Of a DNA stretch of 64,000 nt, positions 10,657 through 22,199 are shown in pieces. The stretch lies in assembly GCA_951213105.1 (NCBI GenBank), contig OX578146.1, forward strand, positions 109,479,776 through 109,543,775, in the 5' to 3' direction. The first letter of the stretch is position 1. Each line of letters opens with the position of its first letter. The notes below the pieces were generated by a model. That model did not search any database. It was given only the letters and a program-made list of their open reading frames with translations, and was not told where the DNA came from. Made by a program: the position numbers and the translations under genes. The DNA comes from Amaurobius ferox (Eukaryota; Arthropoda; Arachnida; Araneae; Amaurobiidae).

Positions 10657-12739
10657 CAGTACGCGACCTCTTATCCGGCGTTCCAATATCCGGACTCTCC
10701 CAAAACCGGAATACGGCAAAATAATGCCAAATTCTGCACCAACAAGCGATTATTTGCTAAATATTGCGCCAAATAGTGATTTTTTTGTTTAAAATCCCAT
10801 CAAATGCTTTTTTGCTTTAATTAGCAATATCAATAAAAAAAAATGCATTGAAACCTACTATTTTAGAGGGTTTGAAATAGAATGCGCAAACCGCGCACGA
10901 AATTCAAAATTCCCGCTCAGAAAAAAATGCCGCCGCTGATTCTTCTTAAATTTCGAAAAAGAATCGCGATAGCGAATGAAAATATTCCGTGGATCATGCT
11001 TTTTCCGAGAAGTTCCACAATTCCTCTTTTTCGGAAAACATCCGAAGTAGCACCGTTTTTCCCAAAAATTTCCTAAGCGGCTGTATCCGACCGTCACCCC
11101 AGATAGTAGTTCTCGGAGTGACGATCCGGCACAGGCGAGACCGTCACATTGACGGCGAGACGCGTCATTCCATTCTTCACTAGTTTTGGATAAGTCTCCG
11201 ACTTGTCCGTAATTAACTCCTCGTCCGTATAGTATATTACAGGAGTTAGTTACGGACAAGTCGCGGCAAGGTGCTTTTTTAATGGCGTTTCATTTTTTTT
11301 CTGGGTGTATAGGGCAGAGCACACTAGGCATAAAGGTTTCGATTTTTCCGAATGCGTTACATTTTCTTTTCTGCGCTTTGTTCCGGGACTTTGATTTTCG
11401 GTAATTCCAACTTTTTCGCTAGAAATATCCCGATATCGCTAAAGAAATTCTACGCTCTTGAAACGCGATATGCCGCGCAGAATTCACACTATTTTGAACA
11501 ATTTAATAAACATTTATTGGAAAAGATGAATAAAAAGAGAGTTGTCAGCGCATTTACGAGATGATAGAAAGTACGTTTAAGTAAGGAATTCATGAAATTA
11601 ATGAGAGTTAACTTTTGCCGAAATGCAGAGAAAAGTATAGCAGCTATAAAATGTTATTCAGCGCCTTCTGATTGATCTCTTTGAATACTTAACCTAAGCA
11701 ATAAACTTGTCATTTTCTCGGGAAAATCCTTTTTTTTTTTCATCTCCGTGGAAATATACACATCTTCAATATTTTAAAAAGTGTTGATGGAATTCCAAGA
11801 TCAAAATCATTTTCAATTACATCCTATTATTTGGATGAAAATGGCTATTTTGGACCGAAAATTGACCCTAGCAAAAAGTTCCATTGCAGTATATTTATGG
11901 GGTTTTAACGTGTTACATTTATTAATTAGCAATTTATAGAAGACAGTTTAGCAATATCGCGGAATTTTTTTATTTAAACACGATCGCCGGTATATTTCGT
12001 TTTATTTTTAAATATTTTCCCTTTTTTCAATCTGCTTCCATCCACTAATATTTTTATATTTTTTGTGCTGTTTATACTGGGATATTATCTTTTAAACATA
12101 TTGTTGGTGAAAATGAGATTGTTTAGGTTTAGGATAACGAAATTAAAATTTTTTTTTTTATGCAGGCATTTAGAATTATACGGCTTATTAGAAATACATT
12201 TGAAGAGCATAAATTAGAATTTGATATATTTGCACCCAGTAATCTCATTTCAATTAAATTGAACATCCTTCAATTCATTCTTCCAGTAATCTCATTTCAA
12301 TTAAAAATGAACATCCTTCTCATCTTAATCTTATTAAAAGTATTTTAAAATATTTTGAAACATATGAACAAAGGTGCTTCTGCCAAAATATTAGATGAAT
12401 ATGGTGAGGGCCCACTTTAGTTGAAATGTTAAAAAAAAAAAGACTTCTAATAACTACCCTAAATAATCAACTTTTTTCAGACATTTTTTTCTTTTAAAAT
12501 TTTTCTTAATCACTAAATTTGATACTATAATTACATGTAATTTGCATTTTAGTTAACCCATATAGATTGTAAAGAAGCTTTTTTAAATACATTTATGTTT
12601 TTAAAATGAATTATAATTTTCTATAACGACATTTGAGACCATTCCAGTAAGTTTTAGAAAAAGTGTTCCGAATTGCGGAAAAACCTCTTATCCAGAATGC
12701 CTGAAGTCCCAAGTATTCCGGATAATAGATCCTGTACTG
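10657..12739. mobile_element. pogo/Tigger-like DNA transposon, non-autonomous or decayed
   Basis: The left end is CAGTACGCGACCTCTTATCC and the right end, read inward, CAGTACAGGATCTATTATCC. Both carry CAGTAC and TTATCCGG, as in the pogo/Tigger branch of Tc1/mariner. TA dinucleotides flank it at 10655-10656 and 12740-12741. The empty site exists nearby: TGCTATAATATGTCTGTTCTC in the family C arm at about 10492-10513 is the reverse complement of the joined flanks. No transposase frame is intact across its 2083 bp. Inside, a long hairpin lies at 11199-11264. Confidence 0.85.
11199..11264. repeat. Long hairpin inside Tigger-like element
   Basis: CGACTTGTCCGTAATTAACTC pairs with GAGTTAGTTACGGACAAGTCG, with one bulge, around a spacer holding CTCGTCCGTATAGTATATTACAG. 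It sits in an unusually G+C-rich patch (about 10860-11290) of an otherwise A+T-rich element. Confidence 0.8.
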
Positions 12740-12741
12740 TA

Positions 12742-13130
12742 TTATAGCAGACTTTTTCGATGAAGTTTTAAGCATAGAGTTAAATTACTTTTACCTCCAT
12801 GGTTTTAAGTTTTTAAATAAAATAAATTATTGTAGTATTATGATGAATAAAAGGAACAGAATAAAGGTGTATGAATGAAATATTTACAGCTTTTAAATAG
12901 AGAACCAGACGATTTATATTTCAATGACATAATTTTCGAAGTTAATTTTTTTCAATTCGGTTTTAAGTTTTCAAATATAATAAATTAATGTAGTATTGTG
13001 ATAATTTTTAAAATATTACCGAGGAATGTATCACATTTTAGAGGTGTTTAAATAAAATTGCATTGCAGTTGGAAAGTGTTTCATAATCAATGCTTTATGC
13101 ATGATTGATCTTTCTTGTTTTTTATTAACT
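12742..13130 (-). repeat. Family C return arm, continued
   Basis: TTATAGCAGACTTTTTCGATG resumes the inverted copy of 10455-10505 after the Tigger-like insertion. Further on, 13010-13110 matches the reverse of about 31460-31570 (CATTCCTCGG / CCGAGGAATG), tying this block to the copy at 31-32 kb. Confidence 0.65.
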
Positions 13131-13320
13131 GAATGTAGCAATTGTACTAATTTTGTTTATATTGCTTAATTTTATTTATTTTTTCTCAAATATATCATTT
13201 TTGCAGATTTGCACACACGTATGTGCACATAGGTATCTATTCTAACTTTCTGATCTGAGATATTCTAAATTTTAAATTACAAAAATGTGGCAACTAGGGT
13301 TTTATCTCACTTCAGTGTTG
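13131..13320 (+). repeat. Family B, copy 2, left part
   Basis: It matches 9130-9310, including the line CACACGTATGTGCACATAGG. It is cut at CAGTGTTG, the target duplication of the next element, and continues at 16017. Confidence 0.75.
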
Positions 13321-13423
13321 TTATGAGGGAAAAACTCTTTCACTTTTAACTTTGACTGATTATTATTGATTTATATTTATTTTATTATTTTATATTATAT
13401 TTTTATCTTTTTCTAGGTTAAAG

Positions 13424-13976
13424 GGTACTTACGTATTATCGCAACCATGACAAAACATAATTGATGTATCGTCCAATAAAGGTCCCGATCGATTCCAAGG
13501 ACAACATGCAGCAACGTGATCTGTATGAGGACCCACGTTCGAGCGGGCTCGAACTGGTTGGGGGACGTACGCACCGCTGGAACTGTGTCGTCAGACAGGT
13601 CGGCTTCGCCGGACCAAGTCACAGAGCATACTAGACTTGCTTCTGGGACTGTCGCACGGCGCAAGGACCGTGACAACATGCAGCCAAGTGATCTGTATGA
13701 GGACCCACGTTCGAGCGGGCTCGAACTGGTTGAGAAAAACCCAGAAGCGAGTCCCAGAAGCGAGTCTAGTATGCTCTGTGACTTGGTCCGGCGAAGCCGG
13801 CCTGTCTGACGACACAGTCCCAGCGGTGCGTACGTCCCCCAACCAGTTCGAGCCCGCTCGAACGTGGGTCCTCATACAGATCACTTTGTTGCATGTTGTC
13901 CTTGGAATCGATCGGGACCTTTATTGGACGATACATCAATTACGTTTTGTCATGGTTGCGATAATACGTAAGTACC
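13424..13976. mobile_element. Fold-back element nested in family A copy
   Basis: Two arms of roughly 215-220 bp (about 13424-13641 and 13755-13976) are nearly identical inverted copies. They start GGTACTTACGTATTATCGCA and hold CGATCGATTCCAAGGACAAC and a GCCGGACCAAGTCACAGAGC line. The element is flanked by exact 8-bp duplications, GGTTAAAG (13416-13423 and 13977-13984). The spacer holds a third copy, in direct orientation, of about 45 bp of the arm (13689-13733, TGATCTGTATGAGGACCCAC). Open frames of 88-129 codons here are a by-product of G+C-rich arm sequence read in several directions. The arms are far more G+C-rich than surrounding DNA. Confidence 0.9.
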
Positions 13977-14527
13977 GGTTAAAGTTATTATTTTTATATT
14001 TGTTATTATATTTAGATTTGGAATGATCATATAGCATTCAATAAATTTACATTAAAAAAATATTAAAATTGTTTCTTTATTTGATTCCTATTCTTCTAAA
14101 GTTATTACACCTTTCAAAACTGATCATATAGAATTCATTAATTTTATATTTATAATTTTTAACATCATCACTTTGTTTTCTTTACTAATTGCCATCCCTA
14201 CTGTTTGGCCTGTGCTCAACCATGTTTACATCTCAGAACTGCATTTCAACACCCTATTAAAACTCTAATTTCCACTTACCTTTAAACAATTCCATATTAA
14301 ATAGCACAACCATTACTCTAAAGAAACACAACTCAAATATTGTTAAATTAAAAATTAACTTTTATTTGCTGCAATTCAAAATTTCAAAACATTATCCAAT
14401 TCATTAAAAACTTCAATTAAATGTATAGTGGAACAATTTACGTACATTGCATTTGTAATTAAATCAATTAAATTCAGAATTCAATTTTTAAAACCATTAA
14501 CCCTTAAAGAACCCAGGTTCAGAATCC

Positions 14528-14549
14528 ACTCTGGTCTGAAGACCAGAGT
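14528..14549. repeat. Perfect 10-bp-stem hairpin, family A copy 2
   Basis: Arms ACTCTGGTCT and AGACCAGAGT around a 2-nt loop (GA on this strand, TC in element sense). Confidence 0.85.
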
Positions 14550-16016
14550 TTGGTCTGCCTGGAGAACTGTCCACCACCAAAAGTGTTAAACTTAAATAGA
14601 CAACACTATAATATCAAATAATGACCTTTGTGTATATAAAATATAAATAAGAGTGTGCAAATTATGTATGTGTGTTAATTAAAATTCATATTAATTATTA
14701 AGATTCAAAATGCCAATCCACTTAAATTCACAGCAAAGGCTTTTATCAAATTGGGAAAGTTCCCATTTGGGTTGGGATGTTTCTAGAGGGTGAGTATAGA
14801 TGGCAGCACCACTGATGTGCAACCGGAAAAACTGTAGAATAATGTGAAGGTGAAGATGTGATTATGGAAGTACACTAAAATCTTTCTGACACTGTGGAAA
14901 ATCATGTCATAAACGCCCATGAAATCTGTTGGTGACACATACTTTCAAAACGCGAGATGCAGCAGAACTGCCGTGGCAGGAGGTGGTGAACTTTTTGCAA
15001 AATAAATGAAGGCATCTGATACATTCATTGGCAAAATAGATGTTGGCACCGGACTTAAAAAATGGCGAATCGGCACTGGCTGAGAGAGCACCAGTCTTTA
15101 TAGGAACTAAATATCTGCACTTTGGTGCCGGTGGTGAAACGATTCACAGACTGCTCAGGATCTCACAACATTGGAGAGCACACTACTGGAGCACATTTAA
15201 AAATCGTGTAGATGCAAGTTGTAGTACCGTACACAATGCAGACATAATAAAAATTGACTGAGAGAGCACCACTCTTGAGTAGCACACCTGTCGGTTACGA
15301 AACATGATGAAGACGGGAGCTACATGCGAAGAGGGCACTTGTAGTGTGTCAGAAGCTCGGCACCACCACTACTATTGAACAGTGGGATAATTTAAATCAT
15401 GTTTTCAGCGACCGTATGTCATGGGGCCCGGACCACGGTTTTTAACAGCAAAAATAAAAGATCATCTTCTCCAATGCCAGTCAGGAATCGAATGCCTCTT
15501 AGCAACACGTTCACTTCCCAAGAGTTGCCAAACTTGGCGAGTAAAAACATGTGCCTCATGCAGAGCACCTACGCATATACCGCGGAATAAATATGATTCT
15601 ATGCCATTAACTGCGAGGCGTGAATTTTCCACCAAGCGTACAGCAAACCCAATGGAATGTCTGGCACCCCTTTTGCAGGTGCTAGAGATAAACTGCAAAA
15701 GGGGTCCACTTTTCTCTTAAGATGCGTCTTTTTTTTGCAAACTCGTGAATGAAGTGAGGCCAGATTAAAAGCCGAGAGCGAACACCAGAAAATTAGCAAA
15801 AGATATTTAGCATTCGAAGACACATCGTGCATAATTTTGAATAATGAAAAACATGAAAAGGATAACAAATTAACGTTAAAAGGGGGATAAATCGCTGAAA
15901 TATTCAATAACAAATTAATGTAAAATTTTGAAGAGAAAGGGGAAAATAACAAATTTTTAATTATTAAATAAATTTTGAACTATTAATTAAGGTAGTATCA
16001 TAAAATCCCGGCATAG

Positions 16017-16525
16017 CAGTGTTGTGCAATTTTATAAAAATCTAGCATAGAATTTTGCTCTATACAGTATTTTGTTGCTATCTATTTAGGTTTGGTTATA
16101 ACTTATGGCAGTGCTTCCTAAACTGTACTGTAGAACGCAAATATTCTAAGAACTATAAATAAATGTTCCGCTATAAAATTAAAAGCTGAAATAAAATCAT
16201 TGACTTTTTAACATTAGACTTCTCATCCTTTATGTTATAGCCTAGGATCACATCTCACATGGATAAATTTTAAAAAATTATTTCATTTTGTTTTTCTAAG
16301 CATTGAATATTTGATGTTTCTATTCAGTAATCTAACTTTTACATTTTTTTTTTTAAATCTTGCTATCATGTCGCATTGAAAAGTAAAAGTAAAGAAACCT
16401 TAAATGTATTATTACTTAAAATTTCATTTATTTTATTTTTTACTTTAAAATGAATATTTCTGTTATAAATGAGTACTCTTTATTTTGAAATTAAAATAAA
16501 GAATTATGAGTATCACATGAATTTA
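16017..16525 (+). repeat. Family B, copy 2, right part
   Basis: It matches 9303-9720 from CAGTGTTGTGCAATTT through ATTATGAGTATCA. It carries an extra segment of about 75 bp near 16100-16200 (CTTATGGCAGTGCTTCCTAAA and following) that the copy at 9 kb lacks. Confidence 0.75.
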
Positions 16526-16555
16526 TGTATTATTCATTTTTTCTTTATCATATCA

Positions 16556-16970
16556 AGATCTAATCAGCACCCCGGTATCCCAGAAGTGACTTATCTACCA
16601 AATTTTATGAAATTTGGTCAATTAATTTCTCCATTAGAGTGGATACATACAAAGTTTGCAGGGTATTTCACAATAAAGGGCAGATTCTTTTTTCCAAATC
16701 GCACCAAAATCTAATTGGCACCAGGGTCACCACAAGTGACTTACATGCCAAATTTTATCAAATTTGGCCAATTAGTTTTTGAGTTAAGAGTGGATGCATA
16801 CATTGCATAGACAGACACACACACACAGACGTCACATTAAAAATAGTGTTTTCGGGTTCTGGAATGCTCAAAACATGTAGATTTGTTGAAAACTCGAGTT
16901 GTGATTTTCAACATGATTCCAATACTTTCCCTATACATTACCACATATTGTAGGGAAAACAAAAGTATAA
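16556..16970 (-). repeat. Family D repeat with internal duplication
   Basis: Two blocks of about 160 bp (16556-16640 and 16715-16800) share GTGACTTA, CCAAATTTTAT, AAATTTGG and GAGTGGAT. They are followed by an (AC)n/ACAGAC tract and AACTCGAGTTGTGATTTTC. The latter is the reverse of the AACTCGAGTTTTCGG zone at 47570. Confidence 0.6.
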
Positions 16971-17638
16971 AAATTATTCCTACAAAATGTCTTTATTCAA
17001 TGAAAATTTAAAATGTTAATCAGAAAATGTTTGGAAACAAGATGGTGTGTTTTTTGCTTGACATAGTGTTTTTTTATTTGAATTCAAACAATGCCAGAAT
17101 AAGACTAATGGCACATTATCAAATACTTTTATTAGTTTTAAAATATTAACTGGCAAAAAAGTAAAATATTAACTGTGTAAACTGGCAATCATAGTAGTGT
17201 ACAGGGGGTAGAGATCCCTAGTAATAATAAGACTTTTTAAGAATAGACTCTCCCCATAAATTTGATCAAACAATCTAAAATAAATAAATTCACAAAATAT
17301 GGAAATTAGAATATCCAATTAATTAAAAAAAAAATTATGTGCAAATTAAAACTATTAAATTTGTCAGAAATTTTATGCTGTGCTCTTTAAGATGTTTCAC
17401 AATTATTCAACTATTTTTTGTAGTCTTTCCAAAAAATAAAACCCTGTGAAAAAAAAAATCTTCAACAGGTTCGTGAATTTTGAACCACCAATTTATCTAA
17501 CATGAATATAGAAACAACGTAGAAATTCTAATATTTAATATTTCCTTGTACATATTTTGTTGCACTTTATTTATTAACAAAAACAACATGAACAACTAAA
17601 ATATCATATCTTTTGAATTAATCTTAGTTATATTTTAG

Positions 17639-17707
17639 GTATGTGACTCCCACATGAACTCTTCAGCTATGTGGGAAGCTCATGTAACTGGAAGAAGACA
17701 TATAAAG
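17639..17707 (+). CDS. Zinc-finger gene exon B: completes finger 1
   Basis: The acceptor is TATATTTTAG and the donor GTAAGT. The exon is 23 codons with phase 0 at both ends. It encodes VCDSHMNSSAMWEAHVTGRR and then HIK, giving the second Cys, X12, His, X5, His of a U1/matrin-type finger when joined to YCK from exon A. The spacing is exactly C-X2-C-X12-H-X5-H. Confidence 0.88.
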
Positions 17708-20280
17708 GTAAGTAATGTATTATATTTTGTACACAATGAGACATGTTGCGTATTCTGTAAGAATTTATGAGACTGTTAAAAAAGGGAGAAAACTATTTTT
17801 AAAACTGAATATAACTTTGGAATGCCAAAATTCTGTATATTAATTAAAACAATAGAACAATAACTGATGGCTATGGAAAGATACAGCTCTTGGGTATACA
17901 CATAGACAAAGCTACAAGGGGATGGGGTGGATACCCTAATGAAACCAATTTTTTAACATTTGTTGCATTTATTCAGCACATTTTACTTTTATTTTTCTTG
18001 TGAATAATTGCTTTTTCTATGTAATACTTCATTGTGCTATGTCTAATTGCATTATAAATTATGATTATAATATAATTCAAAATTAAAACTATTATGTAGT
18101 TGCAAGTAGCCCATGATGTGCACCTCTAATAAAAATATATGGCGGCATTACCATTGGATGCCCATTTGTTATGTTAATTTTCTTCATGTCTTTTTATAAT
18201 CATAATGTTAATTAATTTAATTTCTTCAGCCCTTTAATTAGTTTTTTAGGGAGGAAGGTAATTATAAATCTACATCGATGCCTTTTGCTGATTAATAGAT
18301 TGTTTATCCAACTTAACTATAGCAACAACTCAAAAATTAGAAATTTAGGATAATATTACTTTTGTAGTGAAGGTGCAGTGTATAAAAGTACTAACTGGAA
18401 CTACAATAAATAAAACTGCTGCTTAATATAACTTTCAATACTTGAAGAAAACATATCACCTGCTAGGAAATTTTTGCTTTATGTGTTCTAACCCTGTTTA
18501 AAAAAAAATTTTTTTTGCCTGTCATTTGCAATTCAAAAATGTGTAAGTACTGTACTTTTAATTTATAAATACATTTTTTTTTATTTCGAGCGTTTACGAT
18601 GTTGTATATCCGATATGCCATTTTCCTTTGACAATTTGATAAAGAATAAATCACATTATGAAAATAAATGTCTGTTAAATAAAATGTAATTAATTCAGCA
18701 TAAATTTCACTACATATGAAAATTCATCAACTTAGTTTTTCATTTTAAACTATTAATTCAATACAAAGGATACTGCCGCCATTTGTGTATTAGTATTGTA
18801 AGCAAATTATCATAAATTTACTCTGTGAAGTTTTAAATAATAAATACCTAATTATTTTATGACAGTAATTGTGAACAAAGTTAAAATTTCAATTACGAAA
18901 AATTTAATTTTGAGATCTCCCCATAAAATTAAAAAGAAAAAATTAGAAAGAGTCTTATGTAGAGTCTCAGAGAGAAAGAAAGGAGGAAAAAGCAGTTTTT
19001 AAAAAGCAAAGTTAAAATGAAATACACTAAATTTAAATTAATTAAATTAAAGATGAATAAATAAAGTAGTCAATGATACAGCTCATGCACCAGCAAAGCA
19101 AAAGTCTGTGAAAAAATAAAAAAACGATCTGTGAAAGAATCATCGGTGAAAAAATTGTGATGTCATATGCAGTGAGCATTCTTAGTGGTCAGTTACAGTC
19201 AAGAAATTGTCTGAGGTTACAAAGGTTCGTTCCTGAAATTATACCATTCAACTTCTATTTTACACAATGCAAGTTCGTACAATAAGTTGACAGTTCATTT
19301 TATCAATTTAATTTTTTACATGTACAGGGGCCTTAACTGTTATACCCTGGCCACACTCAATTACATAACATGACGAGCTTGCTTTAACGGCCTGCCGAAT
19401 TGGGATAAAAGCCGGAATCATATTTTAGTTCCAACTTCATCCAGAAAATGTAGGTGGCGCTGATTGGTTACCCCATTTTCTTCGCAATGGGATACGATTC
19501 TCTTTAATTTTAACAAGATGCCAACAGTAAATTGGGTTGGTAAATTACAATACAAACGCAAATTAGTAGTTTTGCAACATAGACGTGCTATTATAAAATA
19601 ATACAGCACTGAAAATTAAGCAAGTCAACATGTTATTACAGCTTCCAACTCCAAGCTTTCTCAATCATTGAATACAATAAATCTGAGCTAATCTTAATGA
19701 ATGGTGTATTTATACACTACCACATTTGAAAGGCACAGGCAAATATTTTTATATGTTTTTTCCTAGCCTTTTCAAATAATACAAACTTCGAAAAATTATA
19801 TGTATATTAATTTTAGTCAACACTATTTAAAACAGTTTCACAAATAAAAACTTTGTATTAATATGCATACTCGTGTAGCCAGCTGGGAATTTTATCACAG
19901 CAGAATTAATTGAACTGTTCTGCTGTGTTAGTTTATGTGCTAGCTCATAAATTTATCGCAATTATGTGCATTTTATCTGCATGCAATTAATTTGTTTTCA
20001 TAAATTATTAGTATGTATGATTATATATCTTGTTTTTTTTTTTATTATGCTAAATGTCCATGTTAGTTTTTTACCTTTGGTGTCATTAACTTATCAAAAT
20101 TACATGTTATCTGAGTGATTAAATTTTAAAGAAAGTTTTATAAATTTCGATGGAAATATAAATCAATTATTTTGTATTAAATGTGTATGTATTTAAGATA
20201 CTTCTGGGAAAATGAGTAAGAGGAAACTTGAATTACATTTTAACATTCATTACAGTTGAAAGAAGTTTTTAAGAAAGGTT
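17708..20280. other. Intron sequence without recognised features
   Basis: A+T-rich, with scattered homopolymers. A moderately G+C-richer island at 19335-19510 (GGTGGCGCTGATTGGTTACC) is not coding by any signal I can see and may be old repeat sequence. Confidence 0.5.
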
Positions 20281-20284
20281 TATA

Positions 20285-21110
20285 GATAGAGCTTAGATGA
20301 TAAAAATTTGGCTTCGTTCTGGGTTCTGTCCAATTTTCTCTGCCCTCCAGGTCAAACATTAAAAATTCGGCTCCATTAGGTTCTGTCCCATGATCGATAC
20401 TATAAGTGTGCCTTCTATGTCAATGGAGGGGGGAGGTAAAGGAGTTTTTTTTCCAATGCAATTGTCTCCACCCCCGTGAGCAGTGCTGCCGATAGAATTT
20501 TTGGGCTCCTATTTAACAAATGCACGAGCTCCCTACTTTCCCTACTTTCCCTACTTTATAAATTAATGGTACTTTTATAAACTAGTAATGCAAACCGGAT
20601 CCGTAAGTAATGCATTTCCCTTCTATTGGCTGTTCTGTCTGTGGAAGAAATAGAAAATTATGGTCCTTTAGATTCTGTCCCATGGTCGATACTTCAATTT
20701 TGAAAAAATTCAGCCTTCTAGGTCATCGAGGAGGGGCTTCTGGAATATGAGGAAATACTTATTCAAATCCATTTTCTCCACCCCCATGGTCAGTGCTGTT
20801 AACAGGATTTTTAGACCCCTATATAACAAATGTACAGGCCTCCTACTACCCCTTATTTTATAAGTTAATTACCATTTCTTATGAAATTTTTATGTGGAGC
20901 TGGCCACTAGACGATGCATACTTTTATCCCCCCCCCCCATTCGGTGGCTTTGTTCATGGAAGAAATTGAAAATCCAACTCCCTTAGGTTTTGTCCCATGG
21001 TTGATATTATAAGTGTGCAAATATTATGCCTTCTAGGTCACTGACAGAGTGTTTATAAAAACTCTGTAAGGAAAAAAATTCCACTCATGGTGGAAAGTCG
21101 AAAATTCAGT
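20285..21110 (+). repeat. Tandem array, about 300-bp unit, 2.7 copies
   Basis: The anchor TTCTGTCCCATG recurs at 20381, 20673 and (as TTTTGTCCCATG) 20988, giving periods near 292 and 315. Units share GAAATTGAAAAT, CTTCTAGGTCA, TTTTCTCCACCCCC and TATTTAACAAATG lines. Copies are diverged, with a poly-C run (about 20930-20939) in one. Confidence 0.8.
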
Positions 21111-22199
21111 TTCGTTCTAGGATTAATTTCAGCCATTTAGCACCAAAGTTCTGGGTCTGAAGAAAATTGATAGAAGGAAACATCTGTTTTTCCATATTTT
21201 GATTTGCAAAATGGTACACAATAATTCATATTTTTACAAAGCAATATAAATTAATGATTAATACACACACAAAAAATTATCATACGGTCTCTAATATAAA
21301 ATCTAAGTACAAAATAGCATGCAAGTTACCCATAAGAACACACACAGAACATAATCTTGAGGGCTAATCATGTGCTGCTGCCTACCAGCTAAAAGTATAT
21401 ACACGCAAGATAGAAATGATTCCAGATGTCCTATTGTTAATCGGATCATTCGGCAGGCTGTGGTTATACTCATTATATCATAGGATAAATGAAGAACCAG
21501 GTTTAATCATTGTTTTATTTTATGATTTCGCATCAGCCCCCACTGTCATGTGTTGAACTACAGCAACCAGTGCTTTTACAAGTAAATTTTATTATTTTGT
21601 TAAAAGCCATGAAAATTATCTGTTCTAGGAGTCAAGTTTGTGCATTGAAATAGTCTAAATGTAGACTTTTACATTTAGTATTTTGCATAGCAAATTCTCA
21701 TAGTATTAGGTTGAAAATGCATGTAATTTTTCAATAAGTTTATAAGTTTTTACCTTTAAATTTACCTTTAAATCTGCACCTAATTAATCTTTACAAACCA
21801 GCGAATTGAGCTATCTGAGGCTTGAGATTCCTTTAAGTTGTAAGAAATGTTATCACTGAGCAGTCCATTACTAGAGTAAAATTTTTTCAGATAAGAATTT
21901 GTTTCCAGTTTTTCATTGACCAAACGGCAGCAATTAATTCTAACACTGCTATACCGGTACACTGCTTCATCGAGAGTCGTTTGGCTACTTTCAAAGCATA
22001 CTAGATGTAACTTTTTATCCTTATATTGCAGGAGTATTCCAACTAATAGCTAGATATTGCATCTGTCTGGAGTTCAGTTTCATTATGGTTGTCATAAAGT
22101 TTTAGTACTGATTTAGAAGTTAGGCGTAACTTTAATTTCTTAAACACTTTTTGGTGATATGCAGTCCATTCAAATGCTGAATTTTTCTTCACCAATTAG
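21111..22199. other. Intron sequence without recognised features
   Basis: No exon or known element is visible on either strand. Confidence 0.5.

Larger units (their letters stand above)
13321..16016 (-). mobile_element. Family A element, complete copy with 8-bp target duplication
   Basis: The insertion interrupts family B between two copies of CAGTGTTG (13313-13320 and 16017-16024). Its ends are TTATGAGGGAAAAACTC and, read inward from the right, CTATGCCGGGATTTTATG, giving short imperfect terminal repeats. In reverse it aligns with 62301-64000: 16016-15405 with 62301-62960, and 14600-14190 with 63590-64000. An 8-bp duplication fits hAT, P or Merlin-like transposons, but the ends lack the usual hAT CAGGG, so I leave the class open. 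No transposase frame is seen, so this copy is probably non-autonomous. It contains a nested fold-back at 13424-13976. Confidence 0.8.

Noticed and set aside
13413..14026. Mirrored open frames of 88-129 codons on both strands
   Set aside because: They fall in the fold-back arms and read the same inverted sequence; no protein family is recognisable.
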